A DNA stretch of 64,000 nucleotides from Actinomycetota bacterium (lineage in GTDB: Bacteria; Actinomycetota; Actinomycetes; Actinomycetales; Microbacteriaceae): contig JAIUPK010000005.1 of assembly GCA_020160915.1 (NCBI GenBank), forward strand, positions 208,828 to 272,827. The letters run 5' to 3'. Below are positions 27,647-37,725 of this stretch, piece by piece. The position numbers and the translations under genes were made by a program. Under the pieces are notes generated by a model. It saw nothing but the letters and a program-made list of their open reading frames with translations. It searched no databases and had not been told where the DNA came from. Numbering within the stretch: position 1 is the stretch's first letter; the number at the start of each line of letters is the position of its first letter.

Positions 27647-28255
27647 TCACTCGCTCGTGTCGCGCAGAAGGCTTCGCACCGCGACGACTCCGGCACCGTA
27701 CTGCTGGTCAGCCCACGCCTGCACGGTGCCGTCGTCGTGGAGCACGTCCACGAACACATAGCCGTTGTCGATACGTGCACCGTAGACCTCCACCGGCGCC
27801 TCGTCGGAGATCCGGCCGAGCACGCCGGCGAGCGTCCCCTCGTCTGCGGTACCCGCGTTGGCGGGGTCGAGCAGCGGATCCTGGATCGGCAGGGGGTCGT
27901 ACAGGGCGAGCTGGATGGCGCCACTCACCGTGAGGGTGGTGCCATCCCATACGCCCCACACCGCGTAGGTTCCCCAGGTCGTGCCTGCGGCGGTTTCCTG
28001 CCCGTCGACCGTGCCCCAGTCCCAGCCCACGAGTGGCACCCCGGTGCACTGAGGCGGGTATGACTCGAGTACCGCACCCAGGCACAGCTGCGCCTGGTCG
28101 TCGACCGTCTGGATGACCGTGCCCTGTCCCACCACGTCGCTGCTCGTCGGGGTGGGCTCGGCACCCGGTGACGTTCCGCCCGCGCAGGCGGTGGTGGCGA
28201 GCACCGCGGCAAGCACGAGCGGGAGCAGGGATCGGGCGGAGCGGGATGACCTCAT
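27647..28255 (-). CDS. Hypothetical lipoprotein
   Basis: A 202-residue secreted protein: basic start MRSSRSARS, hydrophobic segment and lipobox-like ATTAC, after which Cys would be lipidated and exposed outside the membrane. A Thr/Pro/Ser linker follows. No domain recognised; two further Cys (QLCLG and PPQCTG) may form a disulfide. The ATG at 28255 was chosen because it begins the signal peptide directly. It converges with the ABC permease and lies downstream of another lipoprotein gene. Confidence 0.75.
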   Translation of the reverse strand: MRSSRSARSLLPLVLAAVLATTACAGGTSPGAEPTPTSSDVVGQGTVIQTVDDQAQLCLGAVLESYPPQCTGVPLVGWDWGTVDGQETAAGTTWGTYAVWGVWDGTTLTVSGAIQLALYDPLPIQDPLLDPANAGTADEGTLAGVLGRISDEAPVEVYGARIDNGYVFVDVLHDDGTVQAWADQQYGAGVVAVRSLLRDTSE

Positions 28256-28281
28256 GCCCTCAGTATCGCCAAGGGCATGAG

Positions 28282-28307
28282 GCATCCACCACCCAACGTT
28301 TGGATGC
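28282..28307 (-). terminator. Inverted repeat between two lipoprotein genes
   Basis: Seven-base arms GCATCCA (28282-28288) and TGGATGC (28301-28307) around a 12-base loop. It lies just after the stop of the minus-strand lipoprotein gene at 28317-28961 and may end or trim its transcript. The signal is weak. Confidence 0.4.
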
Positions 28308-28316
28308 GCTCAGTCG

Positions 28317-28961
28317 TCAGTAGATCGCCCAGAAGGAGTTGAGGATCTCGTCACGCACCGTCGACTTGTCCTCGTCGGAGACCATCTGGATGGTGCAGAT
28401 GATGAAGTGCGTCTTGTCCGCGTCCTGCGCCACGATGGACACGTAGTCGGTGCCGACCCCGCCACAGTTCTCGAAGTAGACGTAGGTGCCCACGTACACC
28501 CCGTCGTCGTAGTCGCCGGTCTCGGGCGCCTCACACTCGGCGCCGGGACCCGCGATCGTGCCGTTGATGATGTCCTCGATCACGATGCTCGGGTCCTGCG
28601 TCGACGAGACGCTCACGCCGGGCACGTCCCATCCGCTCTGCCAGGCGGCGATGTCGGGAGATGCGGTCACGTTGTAGAACACCACGCCGGAGCTGTTGGT
28701 CAGTTGCGCGCCGACCACGTCGGTCCAGGTCGACGGGACGTTGACGCTCACGATGCCGCTGTCGTCGTACACGGTGGTGAAGTCGGAGGCGGGCGGGATC
28801 GGCTCATTGGTGGGCTTGTCGACCTCGATCGGTTCGGCCGTCGGTGCCGTGGTCGTCGGTGTGACCGGGGTTGCGACGATCGTCGTGCAGCCGGTGAGTG
28901 CGAGTGGGAGGGCGGTCAGAACGGCCGCGACGGTCAGGATGTGACGCTGTGACATGGGCAT
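28317..28961 (-). CDS. Hypothetical lipoprotein
   Basis: A 214-residue protein with a clear lipoprotein signal (lipobox LTGC, Cys at 25) and a Thr/Pro-rich linker. The region from about 60 (VYDDSGIVSVNVPSTWTDV) resembles surface proteins with a beta-rich fold, and two Cys pairs flank GDYDDGVYVGTYVYFENC. No family recognised. GGAGGAG sits 6 bases before the first ATG, so this start is well supported. Confidence 0.78.
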   Translation of the reverse strand: MPMSQRHILTVAAVLTALPLALTGCTTIVATPVTPTTTAPTAEPIEVDKPTNEPIPPASDFTTVYDDSGIVSVNVPSTWTDVVGAQLTNSSGVVFYNVTASPDIAAWQSGWDVPGVSVSSTQDPSIVIEDIINGTIAGPGAECEAPETGDYDDGVYVGTYVYFENCGGVGTDYVSIVAQDADKTHFIICTIQMVSDEDKSTVRDEILNSFWAIY

Positions 28962-29038
28962 GAGGCTCTCCTCCAGAGCTGGTGAATGTGATTCATCGAG
29001 TATGGCGAATCGCGACGCATCCGCGCGACTCCCAGTGC

Positions 29039-30961
<1,923 letters not shown>

Positions 30962-30962
30962 C

Positions 30963-31677
30963 GTGAACAACCTCGACCACCTCACGCGGGTGACCGGGGC
31001 ATTCCTGCGTGATGTCAGCGACTCCGACCCGGTCGCTCCGCTCGCTGACATCCGCTGGACCGTAGCCGATCTCGCGGCCCACCTCGGTGAGGTGCATCGG
31101 TGGGCCGCGGGTAACGCTCGCACGGGAAAGCGCGGCGAGCGGCAGAACGTGCCCGAGCTGTCCGTGCCTCTGGCCACCTGGTACGAGGCGAGCCGTGACA
31201 TCCTGCTGACCACTCTCGAGGAGCTCGACCCTGCCGCGGACTGCTACACGCTGAGCGCGGTCGACCGGTCGGTGGCGTTCTGGCACCGGCGTCAGCTGTT
31301 CGAGACACTCGTTCATCTGTGGGACCTGCGCAGTGCGGTGGATGCCGCGGCGCCCCCAGCACCGGAGGTTCCCCCCCGAGGTGCACGCCGATGGCGTGTC
31401 AGAGCTGTTCGACGTGTTCCTGCCGCGGTCGAGCGATGCTGATCGAGTTGACCTCGGTGGTGGCATCCGGTTGATCGCTACTGACACCGGGCACGTGTGG
31501 AGCTTCGGCAGCGACTGGCGGCGCGAGGGTGACATCGACGTTGCAGCCACGGTGTCGGCCCCGGCTGGCGACCTTCTGCTCTGGGTGTGGAATCGCGCGA
31601 GAGCTCGCGACGGGGTGCGCCGTGAGGGCGATGCTGACATCATCAGGCGCTTCGAGAAGGCCCACGTCAGGCCTTAG
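30963..31677 (+). pseudogene. Maleylpyruvate isomerase-family (mycothiol-dependent) gene, frameshifted
   Basis: The first frame (GTG at 30963) reads as an MDMPI/DinB-like N-terminal domain: LAAHLGEVHRWAAGNART and ETLVHLWDLRSAV hold the metal-ligand His and Glu positions. At a run of seven C (31371-31377) the frame breaks. In the next frame the family continues as PPEVHADGVSELFDVFLP through LLLWVWNRA to a stop at 31675-31677. Deleting one C joins the halves as VPPEVHADG. Either a genuine one-base insertion, a slippage-prone switch, or a sequencing error. It is one base after leuA, and overlaps the convergent channel gene by 11 bases. Confidence 0.8.
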
Positions 31678-32347
31678 GGGAGTCCCCTCGAGGAGTGCGA
31701 CGAATGCGCGGCACCGTCGTGATTGCCCGCTGTTCGGGTAGCGACCAGTTGAACAGCACCGCGAGCACCCGCACGCTGAAGGTCAGGATCACGCACGTCG
31801 TTGCCGCGATGAACACCGGCACGCCGAACCCGAGGAGCACGGCGAGGCTGGTGGTGCCGATCGCGGCCGCGATGGCGTACAGCGAGCCGACATGCATGAG
31901 CGCGATGGGACGGTAGAGCAGAAGGTCCCGCAGGATCGATCCGCCGACCGCCGACAGCACCCCCACGAAGATCGCGGGAACCACGGGCAACCCCAGCGCG
32001 AGGGCCTTGGTCGTTCCTATGGCACCGAACAGGCCGATCGTGAGTGCGTCGAGCGCATTCACCAGCGGACCCATTCGCGAGATCAGTCGTTCGAGCAGCA
32101 TGCCGAGCAGAGCAGCCCCGGTTGCGACGATCAGGTACCAGTTGGAACTGAGCGCCGCCGGCACTTCGGAGAGCAGGACGTCGCGCAGGATACCCCCGCC
32201 GAAGCCAGTCGCAATGCCGATGATCGCGACGCCGAGCAGGTCCAGCCGGCGGTCACGGAACTGGGCGGCGAACAGGGCTCCCTGCGCCGCGCCGATTCCC
32301 ACGGCCAGCAGGTCGGCCCAGAGCGGGATCACGAAGAGCGGTGTCAC
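31667..32347 (-). CDS. TRIC / UPF0126 family cation channel
   Basis: A 226-residue membrane protein with seven predicted helices arranged as two similar halves, each with a conserved glycine motif: TGFGGGILRDVLL (about 48-60) and VGGSILRDLLLY (about 133-144). This is the YadS/TRIC pattern; prokaryotic TRIC proteins form trimeric monovalent-cation channels. Start is GTG. The C-terminal tail is charged and cytoplasmic. Confidence 0.88.
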   Translation of the reverse strand: MTPLFVIPLWADLLAVGIGAAQGALFAAQFRDRRLDLLGVAIIGIATGFGGGILRDVLLSEVPAALSSNWYLIVATGAALLGMLLERLISRMGPLVNALDALTIGLFGAIGTTKALALGLPVVPAIFVGVLSAVGGSILRDLLLYRPIALMHVGSLYAIAAAIGTTSLAVLLGFGVPVFIAATTCVILTFSVRVLAVLFNWSLPEQRAITTVPRIRRTPRGDSPKA

Positions 32348-32367
32348 GCCTCAATCGTGCCACGTGC

Positions 32368-33108
32368 TCATCGACGCACCTCCCGCTCGACGAATTCGGC
32401 AAACGTCTCACGGCCGTAGCCGGGCAGCCCCGGCATGTGCCTGCCCTCCTTGAAGGTGCGAATGGTTCGTCCGACGAGGGGCAGCGTCCACACCGGTTTG
32501 TGGGTTCCCTCGGCCTTCTGGAGTAGGTCGATCGCGTCGCGAAGGCGCAGCTGCTCCGGGCCGCCGATGTCGGCGACCCTGCCCGACGGGCCCGCCTCCA
32601 CGAGCTCGACCAGTCGCTGTGAGACCTCCTCGACCGCGATCGGCTGGTCGGGCACATTCAGGTTCAGGATCACGGGAAGTCGACGCGAGAGGTTCGCGAA
32701 CATGCGCAGGAAGCTGTGGAACTGCGTCGCCCGCAGAATCGTGCACGGGATGCCCGAACTCTCGATCACGCGCTCGCAGGCCAGCTTGGCACGGTAGTAG
32801 GGGTACGGCACGGCGTCGACTCCCACGATCGAGATGTACACGAGGTGGGTGACTCCGGCTGCCCGGCACGCGTCGACGAGAAGGGTGGTCTGCGCGACAT
32901 CCCTGCCGCTGGCTGTCGTCGCGAGGTGGAGCACGGTGTCGACACCCGTCAGGGCCTCGGTCAGTCCCGCGCCGGTCGACAGGTCGCCGACAACGCGGCC
33001 CGGTCCGGGGGTGCGGCTGAGGACTCGGATGTCGCGTCCGGCGACGGTGAGAAGCTCCGCGGTGGGGCGCCCCAGGGTTCCGGTGCCGCCAGTGATGAGG
33101 ATGGTCAT
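32368..33108 (-). CDS. NAD(P)-binding NmrA-like / SDR protein, probable ECF41 target
   Basis: A 246-residue atypical SDR: Rossmann motif ITGGTGTLGRPTAELL (about 4-19), LHLATTAS, and a degenerate active-site YYRAK (about 120). These fit NmrA-like or epimerase-like oxidoreductases. It lies directly downstream of an ECF41 sigma factor on the same strand, and ECF41 factors typically control one adjacent gene of the COE type (carboxymuconolactone decarboxylase, oxidoreductase or epimerase). A promoter of the ECF41 type precedes it (33165-33139). AAAGGA is its ribosome-binding site. Confidence 0.87.
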   Translation of the reverse strand: MTILITGGTGTLGRPTAELLTVAGRDIRVLSRTPGPGRVVGDLSTGAGLTEALTGVDTVLHLATTASGRDVAQTTLLVDACRAAGVTHLVYISIVGVDAVPYPYYRAKLACERVIESSGIPCTILRATQFHSFLRMFANLSRRLPVILNLNVPDQPIAVEEVSQRLVELVEAGPSGRVADIGGPEQLRLRDAIDLLQKAEGTHKPVWTLPLVGRTIRTFKEGRHMPGLPGYGRETFAEFVEREVRR

Positions 33109-33138
33109 GGTGTCCTTTCGGTGACGTTCACCAGCTAT

Positions 33139-33165
33139 GACCGATCAGCGCCTAGGAATGTGACA
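33139..33165 (-). promoter_or_regulatory. ECF41-type promoter for the SDR gene
   Basis: On the minus strand TGTCACA (33165-33159), the published ECF41 -35 element, is followed after 16 bases by GGTC (33142-33139), three of four matches to the -10 element CGTC. It overlaps the last codons and stop of the sigma-factor gene and starts about 30 bases before the SDR ATG. Confidence 0.7.
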
Positions 33166-34042
33166 GGGCGCTCGCCGCAAACCGTTCGAGCTTGTGCGGG
33201 TTCATCACGATCATCAGCCGCCGTACCCCGTCGGGCGCGATGTCCAGGGTCCACAGCGCGACGGGATGCCCCTCCCGCACACCCAGCATCGCGCCCGCGC
33301 CATTGGCGACCACCGCCACGGTCTCGATGCCCTGCCCGAACTTCTCCAACACTCCGAGGATGAGCTGCGCGACCCGCTGGCGACCGTGCACAGGCTTGCG
33401 AGCGGCGCTGACCAGCCCGCCGCCGTCGGAGAGCGAGACAGCATCCTCGCTCAGGGTCGCCTCGAGGGCCTCGAGATCACCGGACTGGGCGGCGGCGAGG
33501 AAGGCGGCGAGCAGGTGGTCCCGTTGGCCGCCGGTGACGACGGTTCTCCGCTCCTCGGTGATGTGCTTGCGCGCCCGGCTCGCCAACTGGCGAGCGTTGG
33601 CCTCGCTCACCTCGAGAACCTCGGCGATCCGCTGGAACGGATAGTCGAACGCTTCGTGGAGTACGTACGCTGCGCGCTCCGCGGGCGTGAGCCGCTCCAG
33701 GAGCAGCAGCACCGCGAGCGAGAGCGCCTCGGTGTTCTCGGCCCCGAGGGTAGGGTCGGAGGTCGTGTCGACGGGCTCGGGCAGCCAGGGTCCGACGTAC
33801 ACCTCGCGACGAGCCCGCGCGGAGCCGAGGGCGGTGAGGCTGAGCCGGGTCACCACCGTGGCGAGGTAGGCGCCCGGATCGGCGACATCCGCTCGATCGG
33901 CAGACTGCCAGCGCAGCCACGCATCCTGCAGCACGTCCTCGGCGTCGGCAGCCGTCCCGAGCATGCGGTAGGCGATCCCGAACAGGCGACCGCGGTGCTG
34001 CTCGAAGAGGTGCTGTTGTTCTGAAAGCCCGACCGACGCCAC
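33152..34042 (-). CDS. sigJ: ECF41 family sigma factor (SigJ-like)
   Basis: A 296-residue sigma factor: region 2 (about 10-75, [23 protein letters not shown]), the ECF41 linker motif GPWLPEPV (about 102-109), region 4 (about 130-180, [24 protein letters not shown]) and a SnoaL-like C-terminal domain (about 190-290) with DGGG and the terminal NPHKL motif. ECF41 factors lack an anti-sigma factor; the C-terminal domain controls activity. GTG start at 34042, with CAGAAT 6 bases upstream. Divergent from recO. Confidence 0.92.
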   Translation of the reverse strand: MASVGLSEQQHLFEQHRGRLFGIAYRMLGTAADAEDVLQDAWLRWQSADRADVADPGAYLATVVTRLSLTALGSARARREVYVGPWLPEPVDTTSDPTLGAENTEALSLAVLLLLERLTPAERAAYVLHEAFDYPFQRIAEVLEVSEANARQLASRARKHITEERRTVVTGGQRDHLLAAFLAAAQSGDLEALEATLSEDAVSLSDGGGLVSAARKPVHGRQRVAQLILGVLEKFGQGIETVAVVANGAGAMLGVREGHPVALWTLDIAPDGVRRLMIVMNPHKLERFAASALSHS

Positions 34043-34090
34043 GGCACCATTCTGCCCCGCGGCGACGGTGGCGCGGGGGATACTGGAACG

Positions 34091-34819
34091 GTGCCGACCT
34101 ACCGTGACGAAGCAGTTGTGCTGCGCACCCACAAGCTGGGTGAAGCCGACCGCATCGTCACGATGCTGAGCCGCCAGCACGGCAAGATCCGTGCCGTGGC
34201 CAAGGGCGTGCGGCGCACCGCCTCCAAGTTCGGTGCCCGACTCGAGCCGATGATGGTGGCCGACATCCAGTGCTACGTCGGTCGCAGCCTCGACATCGTG
34301 CAGCAGGCCGAGTCCCTCGGCTCCTACGGTGCCGACATCAGCGACGACTACGCGAGCTACACCGCCGGCAGCGTCATGGTCGAGACCGCTGACAAGGTCA
34401 CGGATGACGACGGCAGCCTCCAGCAGTACCTCCTGCTGGTCGGCGCCCTGCGTTCGCTCTCGCGGCGGGAACACCACCCGAGTCTCACGCTGGACTCCTA
34501 CCTCCTGCGTGCCCTGTCTATCGCGGGTTGGGCGCCCAGTTTCGTGGACTGCGCGGTGACCGGGGCCCCTGGCCCGCACACGGTGTTCGTCGCGCAGCTC
34601 GGGGGAGTGGTGGCCGATGAGGTCGCCCCTCCCGGTTCACCTCGCCTCGACCTCGATACCCTCTCCCTGCTCGGTGCGCTGCTCGAGGGCCGCTGGGAGG
34701 TCGCGGAGGCGGCCGAGGATCGGTCCCGAGCCCAGGCCAGCGGCATCGTGGCCGCCTACACGCAGTTCCATCTCGAGCGCAGCCTGCGCTCGCTCCAGCA
34801 CGTGGATCGCAGCGCGTGA
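34091..34819 (+). CDS. recO: DNA repair protein RecO
   Basis: A 242-residue RecO: N-terminal OB fold ([25 protein letters not shown]) and a C-terminal helical region. RecO works with RecF/RecR to load RecA. The zinc finger is degenerate: where actinobacterial RecO usually has four Cys around GAPGPH, only one (VDCAVTG) remains, with GGVVADEV replacing the second pair. GTG start; the stop overlaps the uppS GTG by 4 bases. Confidence 0.92.
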   Translation: MPTYRDEAVVLRTHKLGEADRIVTMLSRQHGKIRAVAKGVRRTASKFGARLEPMMVADIQCYVGRSLDIVQQAESLGSYGADISDDYASYTAGSVMVETADKVTDDDGSLQQYLLLVGALRSLSRREHHPSLTLDSYLLRALSIAGWAPSFVDCAVTGAPGPHTVFVAQLGGVVADEVAPPGSPRLDLDTLSLLGALLEGRWEVAEAAEDRSRAQASGIVAAYTQFHLERSLRSLQHVDRSA

Positions 34820-35631
34820 GTGTCGGCAAGACGCCCGTCGCCAAGACACACAAGGACGCCGTCGACTTCAAGCCGATCGACTGGACCGGCCTCTACCCGC
34901 CAGCCCTACCCAAGGGCGCCGTGCCCGAGCACGTCGCGATCGTCATGGACGGCAATGGGCGTTGGGCGAACGGCCGTGGCCTCACCCGCGTCGAGGGCCA
35001 CAAGGCGGGCGAGGCGGCGCTGCTCGACGTCGTTGCCGGCGCCATTCAGATCGGCGTGAAGCACGTGAGCGTCTACGCCTTCTCCACCGAGAACTGGAGC
35101 CGCTCGCCTGACGAGGTCAGATTCCTCATGGGCTTCAACCGGGACGTGCTTCACCGCCGCCGTGACCAGCTCAACGATTGGGGAGTGCGGGTGCGGTGGG
35201 CCGGGCGCAGGCCGCGACTCTGGGCATCCGTCATCAAGGAGCTCCAGTTCGCGGAGAAGCTCACAGCCCGCAACTCCGTGCTCACGCTCACGATGTGCGT
35301 CAACTACGGTGGCCGCAACGAACTCACGGATGCCGTACGCGAGATCGCAGCGGACGTCGCCGCCGGCCGCCTCTCTCCCACCGGCATCAGCGAGAAGACC
35401 ATCCAGAGGCACCTCTACCAGCCCGACCTTCCCGACGTCGATCTGTTCGTGCGGAGCTCGGGCGAGCAGCGCACGAGCAACTTCATGCTGTGGCAGAGCG
35501 CCTACGCCGAGATGGTCTTCCTCGACACGCTGTGGCCGGACTTCACCCGGGAGAACCTCTGGCACGCGATCCAGCTGTATGCGAGCAGAAGCCGTCGCTT
35601 CGGCGGCGCGGTGGACGCGCCGAGCGTCTAG
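34816..35631 (+). CDS. uppS: Isoprenyl (undecaprenyl/decaprenyl) diphosphate synthase
   Basis: A 271-residue cis-prenyltransferase. [15 protein letters not shown] holds the catalytic Asp and the pyrophosphate-binding Arg; [29 protein letters not shown] and the C-terminal FWHAI-like segment complete the family set. It makes the lipid carrier of cell-wall synthesis. Whether the product is C50 or C55 cannot be told. Coupled to recO, the conserved actinobacterial pair. Confidence 0.95.
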   Translation: MSVGKTPVAKTHKDAVDFKPIDWTGLYPPALPKGAVPEHVAIVMDGNGRWANGRGLTRVEGHKAGEAALLDVVAGAIQIGVKHVSVYAFSTENWSRSPDEVRFLMGFNRDVLHRRRDQLNDWGVRVRWAGRRPRLWASVIKELQFAEKLTARNSVLTLTMCVNYGGRNELTDAVREIAADVAAGRLSPTGISEKTIQRHLYQPDLPDVDLFVRSSGEQRTSNFMLWQSAYAEMVFLDTLWPDFTRENLWHAIQLYASRSRRFGGAVDAPSV

Positions 35632-35648
35632 CTCACTAGGCTGAGCGG

Positions 35649-36704
35649 ATGCCCACCACCACTACCCCCATCCGCACCGGCATCATCGGGTTCGGCCTCG
35701 CCGGTCGCGTGTTCCACGCTCCGTTCATCGCCACGAACCCGGCCTTCCGGCTCGACCTCATTTCCACGGCGAACCCGGATCGTGCCGCTGAGGCCGCCGC
35801 CCAGCATCCGGGGGCCGAGATCGTCGCGACTCCCGACGAGTTGCTGGCTCGCGCCGGGGATCTGGATCTCGTCATCCTCGCCTCGCCGGCGCACACTCAT
35901 CTAGAGCAGGGTCTGGCAGCACTGGAGGCGGGCGCGGCGGTCGTCATCGACAAGCCCTTCGTTCCGACCGTCAGCGACGCGAAGAAGTTGATCGCTGCGG
36001 CCGAGGATGCCGACCGCGTGCTAACCGTCTTCCAGAACCGGCGGTGGGACGGCGACTTCCTCACCGTCAAGCGCCTGATCGCCGAGGGTGCGCTCGGTAC
36101 AGTGCACCGTTTCGAGTCGACCTTCGAGCGCTGGTCAGGCCCGAATCGCGACCGCTGGCAGGACACGACGACCATCGAGCAGGGCGCGGGCATCACCTAC
36201 GATCTCGGCAGTCACCTCGTCGATCAGGCCCTGCAGTTGTTCGGTCCCGCCGTCGTCGAGCAGGCCGAGCTGCAGATCGTGCGGGATGGCGCCGTCAGCG
36301 ACGACGACGCCTTCATCTCGCTTCTGCACTCGAGCGGGGTGCGCTCGCATCTCACGATGAGTCGGGCTGCGGCCCAGAGCGGACCCCGGTTCCGCGTGCT
36401 GGGGTCCGAATCGGGGTACACGGTCTACGGTCTCGACGGGCAGGAGCCGGCGCTCAAAGTGCAGAAGTGGCCCGGATCCGACGGCTACGGCGTGACCCCC
36501 GAATCCGAGTGGGGTCTGCTGGGCATCGACGGCTCCGAAGCGGGCCTGACCCCGGTGCCGACCGAGCCTGGCGACTATCCCGCGTTCTACGCGGGAGTGG
36601 CCGCCGCGATCCGCGACGGAGCGCCGGCGCCGGTTGATCCACGTGATGCGCTCGAGGTCGTCCGTATCCTCGAGCGGGCGCACAGCCTCTCGGCGGCCGA
36701 CTAG
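35649..36704 (+). CDS. Gfo/Idh/MocA family oxidoreductase
   Basis: A 351-residue NAD(P)-dependent oxidoreductase: Rossmann GIIGFGLAGRVFHAPF (about 10-25), the EKP-like motif VIDKPFVP (about 99-106) with catalytic Lys, and a C-terminal domain beginning FQNRRWDGDFLTV, the variant seen in scyllo-inositol or similar sugar dehydrogenases. Substrate not known. TAGGCT (35637-35642) is 6 bases before ATG. The last 4 bases overlap the convergent LysR gene. Confidence 0.9.
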   Translation: MPTTTTPIRTGIIGFGLAGRVFHAPFIATNPAFRLDLISTANPDRAAEAAAQHPGAEIVATPDELLARAGDLDLVILASPAHTHLEQGLAALEAGAAVVIDKPFVPTVSDAKKLIAAAEDADRVLTVFQNRRWDGDFLTVKRLIAEGALGTVHRFESTFERWSGPNRDRWQDTTTIEQGAGITYDLGSHLVDQALQLFGPAVVEQAELQIVRDGAVSDDDAFISLLHSSGVRSHLTMSRAAAQSGPRFRVLGSESGYTVYGLDGQEPALKVQKWPGSDGYGVTPESEWGLLGIDGSEAGLTPVPTEPGDYPAFYAGVAAAIRDGAPAPVDPRDALEVVRILERAHSLSAAD

Positions 36705-37642
36705 GTCACTCGGGCCAGACCCCAGTCGGCCCCGTCAACTTGCTCGAGAAGCTCGATGGTCGCGGCAATGCTGGGCACCCGCCGCGAGCCGTTCTGCACG
36801 ACGAGCTGGATGCTGCGATCGCTCGACGGGGTCGTCGAGCGAACTGTCGCGCCCTGCGGTACGGGTGCGGTGGCCAGCGCGAGCTGCGGCAGCAACGCAA
36901 CGCCGAGGCCCGCGGCGACGAGGGTCAGCACCGCGATGGCGTTGTCGGTTTCGAGCTCGATGTTCGGGGTGACGCCCACGGCTTCACAGGCGGCCAGCAG
37001 GTGGCCGCGGCACAACGGGCATCCGGCGATCCAGCGCTCCTCCGCGAGGTCTGCCAGCGCCACCTGGTGACGATCCGCGAGGGCGTGGCGATCGGGGATC
37101 GCGAGCACCACCGGCTCGGTGAACAGCGGCACCGACTCCAGTGAGACGTCAGCCGGACGATGCGGGTCGGACCGGTCGCCGGGATAGGCGAAGGTGATCG
37201 CGAGGTCGACAGCGCCGTCACGCAGCATCGCGATCGCCTCGGGCGGCTCGGCTTCGACGTACCCGACCGTGATGCCCGGATGACGCTGGCGCATGCTGCC
37301 CAGAAGCCGGGGCACGAGCGTGGATGACGCCGTGGGAAACGCCGCAACTCGCACCGTACCCGCGGCGAGGCCCACCAGTTCCGCGAGATCTCCGCTGGCG
37401 GCATCCAGGGCTGAGGTGATGGCGACGGCGTGCCGAGCGACGACCTGCCCGGCCTCGGAGAGACGCACGCCACGTCCCGAACGGATGACCAGCGGCGTGC
37501 CGAGGCGGGCCTCCGACCGCCGCAGGTGCTGGCTGATGGCGGGCTGGCTGTAGCCCAGTGCGCGCGCGGCTGCGCTGATAGTCCCGTGCTCGGCGATGGC
37601 GCGCACAATCCGGATCGAGTGCAGGTCGAGATTCGCGTCCAT
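36701..37642 (-). CDS. LysR family transcriptional regulator
   Basis: A 313-residue LysR regulator: N-terminal winged HTH (HSIRIVRAIAEHGTISAAARALGYSQPAISQHLRR) and periplasmic-binding-protein-like effector domain. The ATG at 37642 is preferred to one 4 codons upstream because TATGCT lies 7 bases before it, the leaderless arrangement. A LysR box sits just upstream and overlaps this promoter, so negative autoregulation is expected; the divergent class V aminotransferase-like gene is the obvious target. Confidence 0.9.
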   Translation of the reverse strand: MDANLDLHSIRIVRAIAEHGTISAAARALGYSQPAISQHLRRSEARLGTPLVIRSGRGVRLSEAGQVVARHAVAITSALDAASGDLAELVGLAAGTVRVAAFPTASSTLVPRLLGSMRQRHPGITVGYVEAEPPEAIAMLRDGAVDLAITFAYPGDRSDPHRPADVSLESVPLFTEPVVLAIPDRHALADRHQVALADLAEERWIAGCPLCRGHLLAACEAVGVTPNIELETDNAIAVLTLVAAGLGVALLPQLALATAPVPQGATVRSTTPSSDRSIQLVVQNGSRRVPSIAATIELLEQVDGADWGLARVT

Positions 37643-37655
37643 GACCGGAAGCATA

Positions 37656-37676
37656 ATGCTCAGTTATTGAAAGCAT
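37656..37676. promoter_or_regulatory. LysR box in the divergent promoter region
   Basis: ATGCT-N11-AGCAT contains T-N11-A inside a perfect dyad, the LysR consensus. It lies between the LysR gene and the aminotransferase-like gene, next to the proposed -10 of the regulator gene (37655-37650). A second imperfect dyad (CATGACAAG, then CTTGTTGCATG) follows at 37674-37699. Confidence 0.7.
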
Positions 37677-37725
37677 GACAAGCATGCCCTTGTTGCATGT
37701 TTTCCGGACCGCGATGCTGGAGCGC

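Noticed and set aside
37675-37725. Earlier ATG for the class V aminotransferase-like gene
   Set aside because: It overlaps the LysR box and the likely promoter; the extra 17 residues do not resemble the family.
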